Origin: an uncultured Tolumonas sp.
Lineage (GTDB): Bacteria; Pseudomonadota; Gammaproteobacteria; Enterobacterales; Aeromonadaceae
Length of the DNA stretch: 49,033 nucleotides
Assembly (NCBI GenBank): GCA_937866945.1
Contig: CALMKU010000305.1
Span: 1 to 49,033 of the forward strand
Direction of reading: 5' to 3'
The position numbers were made by a program, and so were the translations under genes. Below the pieces are notes generated by a model. The model did not search any database. It worked only from the letters and a program-made list of their open reading frames with translations, and was not told where the DNA came from. Positions 1-10,714 of this stretch are shown in pieces (within the stretch, counting starts at the first letter, position 1; each line of letters starts with the position of its first letter).

Positions 1-52
1 CAGTTGACTTTTAATCAATTGGTCGCTGGTTCGAATCCAGCACGACCCACCA
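1..52 (+). tRNA. tRNA-Lys (UUU), 3' part
   Basis: The window opens inside a tRNA gene. The visible part starts in the anticodon stem, has the anticodon loop CTTTTAA (anticodon TTT), a standard TTCGAATCC T-loop, the acceptor strand and an encoded CCA end at 50-52. The sequence matches the 3' two thirds of a gammaproteobacterial tRNA-Lys. In E. coli a tRNA-Lys/Val cluster also sits directly upstream of nadA, so the neighbourhood fits. The 5' end lies outside the window. Confidence 0.93.
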
Positions 53-140
53 TCTTTGCTCCGACCTTCCTGTTTTAATCTTCCTATTTCCCATACTAAT
101 CGTTAGATTTTTATCTCAGTACATCACACACTGAATTGCA

Positions 141-169
141 TTTAGCAAGTTAGTCATCTCGGTTATAAT
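141..169 (+). promoter_or_regulatory. possible sigma70 promoter of nadA
   Basis: A perfect TATAAT at 164-169 is preceded by a weak TTTAGC at 141-146 with a 17-base spacer. It lies about 33 bases upstream of the nadA start. The -35 match is poor, so only the -10 element is well supported. I saw no clear regulator site or riboswitch in the 53-202 gap. Confidence 0.45.
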
Positions 170-202
170 CAGCGAAGCCTTATCGTATTACTGGAGTAAG
201 AC

Positions 203-1264
203 ATGAACAGCCCAGTCAATGTGGTTGAAATTGACTATCCTTTCCCGCAAATTCCAGCGCCGTTATCTGCGGAACGTAAGCAGGAGTTGACTGCTCGTAT
301 CGCTGAATTGCTGAAAGCCAGAAATGCTGTGTTGATTGCGCATTATTATACCGACCATGATATTCAGGCATTAGCTGAAGCGACGGGCGGATTTATTGGC
401 GATTCGCTGGAAATGGCGAAGTTTGGTAAGCAGCATACAGCACAAACGCTCATTGTCGCGGGTGTGCGCTTTATGGGCGAGTCAGCTAAGATCCTGAGTC
501 CGGAAAAACAGGTATTGATGCCAACCCTGCGGGCAGAGTGCTCACTGGATCTTTCTTGTCCTATTGAAGAGTTTTCTGCCTTTTGCGATGCGCATCCGGA
601 TCATACTGTGGTGGTTTATGCGAATACCTCAGCGGCAGTCAAAGCTCGTGCCGATTGGATCGTTACATCCAGCATTGCACTAGAGATTGTTGAACATCTG
701 GATGCCGAAGGTAAAAAAATTCTTTGGGCGCCGGATCGTCATCTTGGTGCTTACATCGAGAAGAAAACGGGCGCAGAGATGCTGCGTTGGCAGGGGGCGT
801 GTATCGTCCATGATGAATTCAAAGCCAAAGCCTTGGCACGATTGAAAGCAGAACATCCAGATGCGGCTGTATTGGTACATCCGGAATCACCTGCCGCAGT
901 CATTGAAATGGCCGATGCGGTCGGTTCTACTACGCAATTGATCAAGGCGGCGCAGCAATTACCCCAGAAAACGCTGATTGTGGCAACAGACCGTGGTATT
1001 TTCTACAAAATGCAGCAGGCGTGTCCTGACAAAGTCATGATTGAAGCGCCCACCGGTGGTGATGGCGCAACTTGCAGAAGTTGTGCACATTGTCCGTGGA
1101 TGGCAATGAATGGCTTAGAAGCGATTTATGCGGCTTTGTCGGAGCAGGCTGATGCACATGAAATAAAAGTTGATGAATCAATTCGCCTGAAAGCACTGAT
1201 CCCATTGAATCGTATGTTGGATTTTGCTGCTAATTTGCAGCAAAAAATAAGCGGTAATATTTAA
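203..1264 (+). CDS. nadA: quinolinate synthase A
   Basis: NadA condenses iminoaspartate with dihydroxyacetone phosphate to quinolinate, the second step of de novo NAD synthesis, in the cytoplasm. The 353-residue product is close to the usual size (about 347). The three cysteines that hold the [4Fe-4S] cluster are present at C113, C200 and C297, the last within a CRSCAHC motif (291-297). The HYYTDHDIQ segment near residue 47 and GDSLEMA near 66 are family hallmarks. The ATG at 203 is preceded by GGAG at 193-196. The gene follows a tRNA-Lys as in enterobacteria and is closed by a bidirectional terminator. Confidence 0.97.
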   Translation: MNSPVNVVEIDYPFPQIPAPLSAERKQELTARIAELLKARNAVLIAHYYTDHDIQALAEATGGFIGDSLEMAKFGKQHTAQTLIVAGVRFMGESAKILSPEKQVLMPTLRAECSLDLSCPIEEFSAFCDAHPDHTVVVYANTSAAVKARADWIVTSSIALEIVEHLDAEGKKILWAPDRHLGAYIEKKTGAEMLRWQGACIVHDEFKAKALARLKAEHPDAAVLVHPESPAAVIEMADAVGSTTQLIKAAQQLPQKTLIVATDRGIFYKMQQACPDKVMIEAPTGGDGATCRSCAHCPWMAMNGLEAIYAALSEQADAHEIKVDESIRLKALIPLNRMLDFAANLQQKISGNI

Positions 1265-1280
1265 TGGCATATTGAGATAA

Positions 1281-1316
1281 AAAAAGCAGGATACCAATGT
1301 ATTCTGCTTTTTTTAT
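1281..1316. terminator. bidirectional terminator between nadA and yeaD
   Basis: A 13-bp stem (1281-1293 with 1300-1312, one G-T pair) and a six-base loop are flanked by A-rich sequence on the left and T-rich sequence on the right. It can therefore end nadA on the plus strand and yeaD on the minus strand. Confidence 0.85.
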
Positions 1317-1337
1317 TTCTAGAACATCACGAATCTT

Positions 1338-2222
1338 TTACTGGTAACTGATCTCAGTGCTGAGAGTATGTTCTTCACCCGCAGGAACCGTTTGTCCTTC
1401 CCCAGTAACGCAGGTTTCGACACAAACCATGGTCTGCCAGCGATCGCTATCGAAGTCAGCCATGTTTTCTGCTGCAGTCCAAGGGTTCCAAACCACTGCA
1501 GAATTTTCACCACCATTATCTAATTTGATGGTGTCGTAGCCAGTCGTGAGTGTCACTACGTTGGCTGGTTTACTATAAACACGATCAACAGCTGCAGTCA
1601 GATAGTAATCACCATCTTGAACGCTATCTGATTTAGTCAGTTTATCGTAGAAGCTGTCGCCCAAACCTTTTACCGTGACAAATTCAGTTCCTTTGGTATT
1701 GAAGTAAGTATGCAGCGCTTCAAAAACACGGAATTCTTTTTCACTGGTATTTTCAGTGGTTAATGACATGGTCAATGTTGCACCAACACGAACTTCGAAC
1801 TCAAGGCGGAATGGGTGAGGCCACATAGCCAGTGTTTCTGCCGTATTGTTCAATGATAAATGAACAAAGGTGCCTTCGTCTGTTTCGCTGACGCCTTCCA
1901 ATTGCCATGTCAGAGAACGAGCAAAACCATGTGCAGGAAGTCCTGAGCCTAATTCTGCAGGTGCTGGACCGAACCAAGGCCAGCAGATAGGCACACCACC
2001 ACGAAATGGCTTAGAGCCATCCTGCGCGCTAGTATGACTCATCCACAGTAAAGGCTGTTTGTCTTTTGCTTGATAGTGCAATACGTGCGCACCAAATAAT
2101 GAGATGGCTGCTTCCGCATATTGGTTTTTAATAAGAAGATAACTTAGCCCTGATTCATTAGTGGCTAATTGCGTATTACTGGTGAGATCTTGTTGTTTAG
2201 TAAATTTGAATTTTCTTAACAC
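1338..2222 (-). CDS. yeaD: D-hexose-6-phosphate mutarotase (aldose-1-epimerase-like)
   Basis: This cytosolic enzyme interconverts alpha and beta anomers of hexose 6-phosphates, feeding glycolysis. The 294-residue protein has the E. coli YeaD length. It carries the family blocks RGGVPICWPWFGP (74-86), PAHGFAR (96-102), LHTYFN with the catalytic histidine at H171, and CVET with the likely catalytic acid E269. The start is GTG (2220-2222), supported by GGGAG seven bases upstream. It lies directly downstream of gapA on the same strand, as in E. coli, but a strong terminator separates the two, so expression needs read-through or a separate promoter. Confidence 0.92.
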   Translation of the reverse strand: MLRKFKFTKQQDLTSNTQLATNESGLSYLLIKNQYAEAAISLFGAHVLHYQAKDKQPLLWMSHTSAQDGSKPFRGGVPICWPWFGPAPAELGSGLPAHGFARSLTWQLEGVSETDEGTFVHLSLNNTAETLAMWPHPFRLEFEVRVGATLTMSLTTENTSEKEFRVFEALHTYFNTKGTEFVTVKGLGDSFYDKLTKSDSVQDGDYYLTAAVDRVYSKPANVVTLTTGYDTIKLDNGGENSAVVWNPWTAAENMADFDSDRWQTMVCVETCVTGEGQTVPAGEEHTLSTEISYQ

Positions 2223-2235
2223 GTGTAGGCTCCCA

Positions 2236-2266
2236 AAGTAAAAAGGCAGCCCGTAGGCTGCCTTTT
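2236..2266 (-). terminator. terminator of gapA
   Basis: A perfect 11-bp stem (2241-2251 with 2256-2266) with a CGTA loop is followed on the minus strand by TTTTTACTTT. It lies in the 71-base gap between gapA and yeaD. Confidence 0.85.
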
Positions 2267-2293
2267 ATAAACTCATTCGGAATGAGCGCTCAA

Positions 2294-3607
<1,314 letters not shown>

Positions 3608-5788
3608 ATGGATGAACTCCTTGAGTTACTGGCACAACGACGTGGTATAGGGCAAGAGTATACGGATATCTGGGGGAAAACGACTCAGACATCAATGGAG
3701 AATAAGCGGGCTATCCTTGATGCCATGGGATGTGCAACAACGGAACCTGAGGTCTTATCAGAACAAATTAGTCACGAAGATCTTACGTACTGGCAACAAA
3801 TGTTGGATCCTGTGTATGTGCTAAGGCAGCAAACGGCGTTTCATATTACTTGCAGATTGCCTGCAAGTGCGGAGTCTCTGCTTAATTGGCGTATTGAACT
3901 GGAAGAGGGTGCTCAGCTAAGTGGCGTTATTTCACTGAATGACAGTCAAAAAATAAACTCTTTCCAAGCGAACGAATTATTATTTTCTGAATATGTAATA
4001 AATATTCAGCAGAATATTCCTAATGGTTATCATCAATTTAATCTTTTATCTGGAAATAATACGCAAGTATTAGCGACTTCTTCTTTAATTGTTGCTCCGG
4101 CCAATTGTTTTCATCCTGAGTTTTTACAACGCCAGCAAAAATGCTGGGGGCCAAGCGTTCAATTATATACTTTGCGCAGCCAGCGTAACTGGGGTGTTGG
4201 CGATTTCACCGATCTAAAAATGTTATTGCGGGGTGTTGCGGCGTGGGGCGCAGATTTTGTTGGTTTGAATCCGATCCATGCTTTGTATCCGGCTAATCCG
4301 GAAAGTTGCAGCCCATATAGCCCTTCTTCTCGTCGCTGGTTAAACGTCATTTATATTGATGTTGAAGCAATACCTGATTTTTTATCCAATCCAGCGTTGC
4401 AAAAAGAATTCGCAGCCTCGGAAATTCAAGAACAACTGAATCAGTTACGAGCCGTTGATTGGATTGATTACCAAGCTGTTTTTTCTTTCAAAATAGGTTG
4501 GTTACGCCGGGTATTTGAAGGGGCTGATCTCTCTGCCCGTACTGAACGGGGCAAGGCATTTGCTGAATATATTGCTGCCGGTGGTGATGGCTTATTGCAG
4601 ATGGCGACGTTTGATGCGTTGCAAAGCACGTTATATGCCGGTGGCTTAGAAGCGTGGGGCCCACCAGTATGGCCTGAGGTGTACCGGAGTTTTGATTCTC
4701 CGGCTGTCCAAACTTGGATTGCATCTCATCAGTTGGACATCCGTTTTTATCAATATTTGCAATGGATGGCCGATCTGCAATTAGCTGAAGCAGAGCAACT
4801 GGCTAAAGCATTAGGTATGAAGATCGGATTATACCGTGATCTGGCGGTGGGTGTATCTGAAGGTTCTTGCGAGATTTGGGCGAATAAAGATCTGTATTGT
4901 CCTAAAGCCAGTATTGGTGCTCCGCCTGATCCATTGGGGCCACAGGGCCAAAACTGGGGATTACCGCCGATAGATCCAGTGCAACTAAAGCGAGCAGCTT
5001 ACCGACCTTTTATTGAGCTATTACGCGCCAACATGCGTGGTTGTGGCGCATTACGCATCGACCATGTTATGGGCTTACGCCGACTTTGGTGGGTACCACC
5101 GGGTGCACCATCATCAATGGGGGCGTATGTCTATTATCCCGCTGAGGAGTTGCTGGCTATTCTGGCGCTGGAGTCACACCGTGAGCGTTGTATGGTCATT
5201 GGCGAAGATTTAGGGACTGTGCCACCGGAAATGCGGACATTACTGCATGCCAATGGTGTTTATTCCTACAAGGTCTTTTTCTTTGAAAGAGCGGCTGATG
5301 GCGGTTATTTCTCGCCTTCACATTATCCTGCTCAGGCCATGGCTGCATTGACGACACATGATATGCCAACGTTACGTGGCTTTTGGCATTGTGATGATTT
5401 GGCATTAGGGCGTGATTTGGGCCTTTATCCTGATGAAGATAAATTACAGGATTTATACCGTGAACGGCACAGTGCTAAACAGGCGATCTTGGACTCATTA
5501 GCGGGGCATGGCGTGTTGCCGGATGGTATCGGACATGACGTCAGCTGGGTAGGTATGAACACCGCGTTGGCTCAAGCGTTACAAGAGCATATGTGTCGTG
5601 GCAATAGCGCATTATTCAGTACTCAGTTGGAAGATTGGCTTGAGATGGATAAACCGGTCAATGTGCCGGGGACTAGCACTGAATATCCGAACTGGCGGAG
5701 AAAGCTGAGTAAAAATTTAGAACACTTTTTAAATGACCCAGGACTGGCAGCGTTAGCTAACAGACTGACTAATGCACGAAAACAATAG
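3608..5788 (+). CDS. malQ: 4-alpha-glucanotransferase (amylomaltase)
   Basis: MalQ transfers glucanosyl units between maltodextrins, releasing glucose and making longer chains. It belongs to GH77 and acts in the cytoplasm. Two adjacent ATGs exist (3605, 3608). GGGAGG at 3597-3602 is only two bases from the first but five from the second, so 3608 is preferred (726 residues). The GH77 catalytic set is present (numbering from 3605): nucleophile D486 in LRIDHVMG, acid/base E534 in IGEDLGTVP, and D586 in LTTHDMPTLRG. The N-terminal ~165 residues form the extra domain typical of enterobacterial MalQ. It leads the malQ-glgB-glgX block, 73 bases upstream of glgB. Confidence 0.95.
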   Translation: MDELLELLAQRRGIGQEYTDIWGKTTQTSMENKRAILDAMGCATTEPEVLSEQISHEDLTYWQQMLDPVYVLRQQTAFHITCRLPASAESLLNWRIELEEGAQLSGVISLNDSQKINSFQANELLFSEYVINIQQNIPNGYHQFNLLSGNNTQVLATSSLIVAPANCFHPEFLQRQQKCWGPSVQLYTLRSQRNWGVGDFTDLKMLLRGVAAWGADFVGLNPIHALYPANPESCSPYSPSSRRWLNVIYIDVEAIPDFLSNPALQKEFAASEIQEQLNQLRAVDWIDYQAVFSFKIGWLRRVFEGADLSARTERGKAFAEYIAAGGDGLLQMATFDALQSTLYAGGLEAWGPPVWPEVYRSFDSPAVQTWIASHQLDIRFYQYLQWMADLQLAEAEQLAKALGMKIGLYRDLAVGVSEGSCEIWANKDLYCPKASIGAPPDPLGPQGQNWGLPPIDPVQLKRAAYRPFIELLRANMRGCGALRIDHVMGLRRLWWVPPGAPSSMGAYVYYPAEELLAILALESHRERCMVIGEDLGTVPPEMRTLLHANGVYSYKVFFFERAADGGYFSPSHYPAQAMAALTTHDMPTLRGFWHCDDLALGRDLGLYPDEDKLQDLYRERHSAKQAILDSLAGHGVLPDGIGHDVSWVGMNTALAQALQEHMCRGNSALFSTQLEDWLEMDKPVNVPGTSTEYPNWRRKLSKNLEHFLNDPGLAALANRLTNARKQ

Positions 5789-5861
5789 TAATGATTTTTA
5801 TATCAGCGAGTTATTTATATCTGTAGCTGACCATTCTTAGTGATGTAGTAGAGGTTTACAT

Positions 5862-8045
5862 ATGCTGTTAAGAGAGCTTAATGAGGCCCGTTGCGGGCAG
5901 CCATTTGAAAAATTGGGATGGATCTACGATAACGAACAATCATTGTGGCGGTTGCGAGTCTGGTTGCCACATGCAACTCAGGTTGCTGTTCGCCGGATTG
6001 AGAAAAAAACAATCGAAAGCCAGTTAACTTGTGTTCATGTCGATGGTTTATTTGAAGCAGAATTTGCGAAGTTAGCTTCACCGTTTGCTTATGCACTGAG
6101 TGTTAATTACGGTGATACCAAAACGGAAGTCATTGATCCTTACCAGTTCCATGACGAAGCCTATCGTGGTTTGGCAGAGATGAAACTCAGTGCGGATAAT
6201 ATCTATCGGACGCTGGGTGCTCAGCTTGTAGAAACCGAAGTGAATGGCGTGAAAGTCAAAGGGGTTAAATTTGCTGTCTATGCACCGAGTGCTATGTCAG
6301 TAAGTTTGTTAGGTGATTTTAACTTCTGGGATGGTCGCCGCCATCCGATGCAACGCAGTCTGTGTGGTCATTGGGTGTTATTTGTACCGGGTCTGGAGGC
6401 TGGTGCCCGTTACAAATTTGAATTAAAAGATATGCATGGCCATTGTCTGCCACACAAGGCCGATCCGGTTGGTTTCTATGCCGATCAATATCCGTCATTT
6501 GCGTCAGTAGTTTACGATCAGAAAAAATACCAGTGGCATGATGCTGAATGGCAGAAGTCGCAACGGAATGACAAGCTGGAACAACCTCTATCTATTTACG
6601 AAATTCATTTTGGCTCGTGGAAACGTCATGAGAATGGTGACTCGCTGAGTTACCGCGAAATGGCGGATCAGTTGATCCCTTATTTACTGGAAATGAATTA
6701 CACCCATATTGAATTGATGCCAATCATGGAGCATCCGTTCTCAGGCTCCTGGGGTTATCAGCCGCTCGGTTTGTTTGCGCCAACCAGTCGTTATGGTTCG
6801 GCCGATGATTTTAAATATTTTGTCGATCGTTGCCATGAAGCCGGAATTGGCGTGATCCTCGATTGGGTGCCTGCCCATTTCCCATCTGATTCACATGGTC
6901 TGGCGCGATTTGATGGCACCCCGTTATATGAGTATGAAGATCCGCGTCGTGGCTGGCATCCTGACTGGAACTCCTATATCTATGATTTTGGTCGTGACAC
7001 CGTTCGTCAGTTCCTGATCGCCAGTGCACTGTTCTGGCTGGATCATTTCCACATCGATGGTTTACGTGTTGATGCAGTGGCATCGATGCTGTATTGGGAT
7101 TATTCGCGTGATGAAGGGCAGTGGGTGCCGAATCTGGATGGCGGTAATCACAATTATGAGGCCATTTCATTACTGCAATGGTTCAACCGTGAAGTGTATG
7201 AACGTTTCCCACATGCAATGACGATTGCAGAAGAATCGACGGCTTTCTCGGGCGTGTCTCGTCCAACCTACACTGGTGGTCTGGGCTTCACTTTCAAGTG
7301 GAACATGGGCTGGATGAACGATTCGTTGCGTTATATGGCGAAAGAGCCGGTTCACCGTAAATATTACCATAATGATCTGACGTTCTCCATGGTCTATCAC
7401 TACAACGAGAACTTTGTGTTGTCGTTGTCGCATGATGAAGTGGTGCATGGGAAACAATCTCTGCTGTACAAGATGCCGGGCGATGAGTGGCAACAGGCCG
7501 CTAATCTGCGTACATATATGGGTTATATGTATGCGCATCCTGGTAAAAAGCTCAATTTCATGGGGACTGAAATAGCTCAGGCAGCAGAGTGGGATCACGA
7601 TGGACAACTGGATTGGTGGTTGCTTGGTTTTGATAAGCATCGTGGACAGAAGAACCTGATCCGTGATCTGAATAAACTCTATCGCTCTGAACCAGCGATG
7701 TATGAAGCGGACTATCTGCAAAGTGGTTTTGAGTGGTTAGATCATTCTGATTGGGAAAACAGTGCACTGCTGATGATCCGCCGGAATAAAGCACAGGATA
7801 GTTTCATTATCACCGCCTGTAACTTTACACCGGTGCCACGTGATGGCTTCCGTATGGGCGTACCGGAAGCGGGGCGTTATCAGATCGTACTGAATACTGA
7901 CAGCGGCGAATATTGGGGTAGTGATTATTTTGTTGGTGCTGATGTTTTCCATACCGAAGCAATTGCATCACATGGTAAAGATCACTCTATTGTGTTGAAC
8001 CTGCCACCATTGGCTAGCGTATTTATCAAAAAAGTGGTTGAGTAA
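5862..8045 (+). CDS. glgB: 1,4-alpha-glucan branching enzyme
   Basis: GlgB cuts alpha-1,4 chains and re-attaches them by alpha-1,6 links during glycogen synthesis (GH13 subfamily 9). The 727 residues match the E. coli length of 728. Order: an extra N-terminal beta domain (about 1-115), CBM48 (about 125-215), the (beta/alpha)8 catalytic barrel, and a C-terminal beta domain. Catalytic residues are D404 (GLRVDAVASM), E457 (IAEEST) and D525 (SHDEVVHG). The start ATG has a weak upstream GAGG (5851-5854). Unlike E. coli, the neighbours are malQ and glgX rather than glgX-glgC-glgA-glgP. Confidence 0.97.
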   Translation: MLLRELNEARCGQPFEKLGWIYDNEQSLWRLRVWLPHATQVAVRRIEKKTIESQLTCVHVDGLFEAEFAKLASPFAYALSVNYGDTKTEVIDPYQFHDEAYRGLAEMKLSADNIYRTLGAQLVETEVNGVKVKGVKFAVYAPSAMSVSLLGDFNFWDGRRHPMQRSLCGHWVLFVPGLEAGARYKFELKDMHGHCLPHKADPVGFYADQYPSFASVVYDQKKYQWHDAEWQKSQRNDKLEQPLSIYEIHFGSWKRHENGDSLSYREMADQLIPYLLEMNYTHIELMPIMEHPFSGSWGYQPLGLFAPTSRYGSADDFKYFVDRCHEAGIGVILDWVPAHFPSDSHGLARFDGTPLYEYEDPRRGWHPDWNSYIYDFGRDTVRQFLIASALFWLDHFHIDGLRVDAVASMLYWDYSRDEGQWVPNLDGGNHNYEAISLLQWFNREVYERFPHAMTIAEESTAFSGVSRPTYTGGLGFTFKWNMGWMNDSLRYMAKEPVHRKYYHNDLTFSMVYHYNENFVLSLSHDEVVHGKQSLLYKMPGDEWQQAANLRTYMGYMYAHPGKKLNFMGTEIAQAAEWDHDGQLDWWLLGFDKHRGQKNLIRDLNKLYRSEPAMYEADYLQSGFEWLDHSDWENSALLMIRRNKAQDSFIITACNFTPVPRDGFRMGVPEAGRYQIVLNTDSGEYWGSDYFVGADVFHTEAIASHGKDHSIVLNLPPLASVFIKKVVE

Positions 8046-8057
8046 CAGCATAAGAGG

Positions 8058-8080
8058 CCCTCGTCGTTGTATGACGAGGG
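8058..8080 (+). other. hairpin between glgB and glgX
   Basis: A perfect 8-bp stem CCCTCGTC / GACGAGGG with a 7-base loop lies in the 53-base gap. It has no T-tract, so it is more likely an mRNA-stability or processing element than a terminator. The glgX ribosome-binding site (GGAG, 8087-8090) begins just after it. Confidence 0.6.
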
Positions 8081-8098
8081 TCAGATGGAGTTAAGACT

Positions 8099-10180
8099 AT
8101 GACGGATCATTTTACATTGTTACCCGGTAAAGAAGCCCCATTCGGAGTGATGCCGGATGAGCAAGGATGTAATTTTGTCTTGTGGGCTCCGGATGCTGAA
8201 CGCATAGAACTTTGTTTGTTTGATACAAAAGAGCAGGAAATTGCTCGTATCCGATTGCGTGAACGTCGCGGTCATCTTTGGTATGGGTATGTTCAAGGCG
8301 TCAAGTCTGGTGCCTTATATGGTTATCGTGTGCATGGGCCACACAGCCCTGAACAAGGACATTTATTCGACCCACAAAAATTATTGTTAGATCCTTACGC
8401 CAAAGCCTTGTCGCGTGTATTGGAATGGAATGAAGAACTCTATCAGGGCGATAGTCATCGCATGCTGCCAAAAGCGGTGGTTTGGGAAGATGAATTCGAC
8501 TGGGAAGGGGTTGTATCTCCGCATTACAGTGATGCGCAAACGGTTTTGTATGAAGTCCATGTCAAAGGATTCACTAAATTACACCCTGATGTGCCGGAAC
8601 ATCTGCGTGGTACTTACCTTGGTTTGTGCCAGCCAGCAGTGATCCGCCATATGCAAGAGCTGGGCATTACCACTGTGCAATTGATGCCGGTTGCTAGTTT
8701 CATGAGTGAACCTCGTTTAACTCAACTGGGCTTAAACAATTATTGGGGTTATAACCCAGTCTGCTTCATGGCACCGGAACCACGTTATGCGGTGAAACAT
8801 GCGGTTACTGAATTTAAAACCATGGTGCGGGAACTGCACCGTGCCGGTATTGAAGTGATCCTGGATGTGGTGTTTAACCATACCGCAGAAGGCGGACATG
8901 GCGGCCCGTTGCTGAGTTACAAAGGCTTAGATAACCGCAGTTATTATTGTTTTGATAATGGGGGCTATGGACCGGATTTTTCCCGTTATAGCAACATGAC
9001 CGGCTGCGGTAATACTTTCAATGTCGATCATCCGAATGGTTTACGGCTCGTGATGGATAGCCTGCGTTACTGGGTAACGGAAATGCATATTGATGGTTTC
9101 CGTTTCGATCTGGCGGTGACGCTGGCGCGTGAAGGCGGCGACTTTGATCCGTATGGTGGTTTCTGTAAAGCGTTAATGCAAGATCCTGTGTTGCGCAATG
9201 TAAAACTGATCTCTGAGCCTTGGGACATTGGTCCGTTTGGTTACCGTCTGGGGCAATTCCCAACACAATGGCGGGAGTTGAATGATCGCTATCGCGATAC
9301 GATCCGCGCATTCTGGCGCGGTGATATGGGCAAAATGGCGGAGTTTGCGACCCGATTATTAGGTTCGCGCGATATTTTTCCGAAATCGTTACGCGCCATT
9401 CATTCCAGTGTGAATTTTGTCTGTTACCACGATGGCTTCACACTGGAAGATACCGTGTGTTACGAGCAACGCCATAATCAGGCAAATACGGAAGAGAACC
9501 GTGATGGTCATGGCCATAATTTATCAAAGAATTATGGCATCGAAGGGCCTACTCTTGACCCGCGGATCAGCCGGATCCGGTTGCAACAAAAACGGAATAT
9601 GCTGGTGACCCTGTTGTTGTCGCAAGGTATCCCGCATTTATTGGCCGGTGATGAAATGGGGCGTAGCCAGATCGGTAATAACAATGCTTATTGTCAGGAC
9701 AACCGCATTAGTTGGGTCAACTGGCAATTAAGTAATGAGGATGAGGGGTTGCTGACGTTTGTGAAACAGATGATCAGGATCCGTCGTTCTGCCAGTGCAT
9801 TTACCGAGCTACATTTGGAAGACGATCTCTATTTCGGCTCTCGAACCCAGGCCGATACTGTGCATTGGTATCATCCTGATGGTAGTGAGTTGACCGAAGG
9901 TGATTGGAATGCGCCTTCCGCGCAAGCGTTAGTCATGGAAATTATTGCGAAAGAAAGTCAGGAACATTGGCTGGTGTTATTTAATGCTAGTGGTTACGAC
10001 ATTCATTTCCGTCTGCCGGAGCCGGAAAAAAGTAATAACTGGACGCTGGCTGTGGACACTGCTTCGCATGATGGTAAACGGTTGTTACTGGACGATTTGC
10101 AGCAACTGGTAGCGGTCTGCGGCGCTCACTCCATGAAGCTGCTACGTGCTTGTCCACTCAAAGGATGTGATGTTAATTAA
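8099..10180 (+). CDS. glgX: glycogen debranching enzyme (isoamylase type)
   Basis: GlgX hydrolyses alpha-1,6 branch points of phosphorylase-limit glycogen (GH13 subfamily 11). The 693-residue protein has an N-terminal CBM48 (about 10-110) and the catalytic barrel, with nucleophile D337 (GFRFDLAV), acid/base E373 (ISEPWDIG) and D445 (CYHDGFTLED). The motif VVFNHTAEG near 257-265 is typical of the family. The ATG is preceded by GGAG with an eight-base spacer. It closes the malQ-glgB-glgX cluster. Combined with MalQ, its malto-oligosaccharide products can be recycled. No phosphorylase or synthesis gene (glgC, glgA) is in the window. Confidence 0.96.
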   Translation: MTDHFTLLPGKEAPFGVMPDEQGCNFVLWAPDAERIELCLFDTKEQEIARIRLRERRGHLWYGYVQGVKSGALYGYRVHGPHSPEQGHLFDPQKLLLDPYAKALSRVLEWNEELYQGDSHRMLPKAVVWEDEFDWEGVVSPHYSDAQTVLYEVHVKGFTKLHPDVPEHLRGTYLGLCQPAVIRHMQELGITTVQLMPVASFMSEPRLTQLGLNNYWGYNPVCFMAPEPRYAVKHAVTEFKTMVRELHRAGIEVILDVVFNHTAEGGHGGPLLSYKGLDNRSYYCFDNGGYGPDFSRYSNMTGCGNTFNVDHPNGLRLVMDSLRYWVTEMHIDGFRFDLAVTLAREGGDFDPYGGFCKALMQDPVLRNVKLISEPWDIGPFGYRLGQFPTQWRELNDRYRDTIRAFWRGDMGKMAEFATRLLGSRDIFPKSLRAIHSSVNFVCYHDGFTLEDTVCYEQRHNQANTEENRDGHGHNLSKNYGIEGPTLDPRISRIRLQQKRNMLVTLLLSQGIPHLLAGDEMGRSQIGNNNAYCQDNRISWVNWQLSNEDEGLLTFVKQMIRIRRSASAFTELHLEDDLYFGSRTQADTVHWYHPDGSELTEGDWNAPSAQALVMEIIAKESQEHWLVLFNASGYDIHFRLPEPEKSNNWTLAVDTASHDGKRLLLDDLQQLVAVCGAHSMKLLRACPLKGCDVN

Positions 10181-10267
10181 GTTTTCTTATTAACCTTACT
10201 TTTTGTGGTTTGAATCTGCTCTGATGCTCATCTACTCTCTTAACAATTACGTAACAGAGGTAAGATC

Positions 10268-10672
10268 ATGAGCGGGGAGCAGACGACTGATTGGCGGTTG
10301 AAACTGACACCAGAACAATTCCATGTGTGCTGGGAGAAAGGGACGGAACGCCCATATTCAGGAGCATTGTTGCATAACCGGAAAACGGGTGTTTACCATT
10401 GTGTCTGTTGCGATGCACCGTTGTTCGAGTCAAAAGCGAAGTTTGATTCTGGTTGTGGCTGGCCTAGTTTCGATCGTGAAATTCCAGATGCGGTACGCTA
10501 TGAGGAAGATCTGAGCCATGGTATGCGGCGTGTTGAAATTATGTGCGCCAGTTGTGGTTCACATCTGGGGCATCTTTTCCCGGATGGCCCGACAGAAACC
10601 GGACAGCGTTTTTGCGTTAATAGCCTATCACTGGGCTTCAGTGAGGCTGAAACCAGTGCCGCAGGAAAATAA
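10268..10672 (+). CDS. msrB: peptide methionine (R)-S-oxide reductase
   Basis: MsrB reduces the R epimer of methionine sulfoxide in proteins, using thioredoxin. The 134 residues are near the E. coli length of 137. The structural zinc cysteines are present as two pairs, C45/C48 (CVCC) and C93/C96 (CASC). The catalytic cysteine is C116 in RFCVNS, and C63 in GCGWPSF is the likely resolving cysteine. The ATG follows AGAGGTAAG. It lies 87 bases after glgX and is ended by a strong terminator. Confidence 0.96.
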   Translation: MSGEQTTDWRLKLTPEQFHVCWEKGTERPYSGALLHNRKTGVYHCVCCDAPLFESKAKFDSGCGWPSFDREIPDAVRYEEDLSHGMRRVEIMCASCGSHLGHLFPDGPTETGQRFCVNSLSLGFSEAETSAAGK

Positions 10673-10680
10673 TGTAGAAA

Positions 10681-10707
10681 AAAGCCCCTGAATCAGGGGC
10701 TTTTTTT
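10681..10707. terminator. bidirectional terminator msrB / ansA
   Basis: A 10-bp perfect stem (10681-10690 with 10694-10703) with an AAT loop carries As on the left and a seven-T run on the right. It can serve both convergent genes. Confidence 0.9.
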
Positions 10708-10714
10708 ATGTAGT

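Noticed and set aside
7170..7721. 183-codon open frame antisense to glgB
   Set aside because: It lies wholly inside the clear glgB frame, has no family-like composition, and is explained by codon bias of the sense gene.
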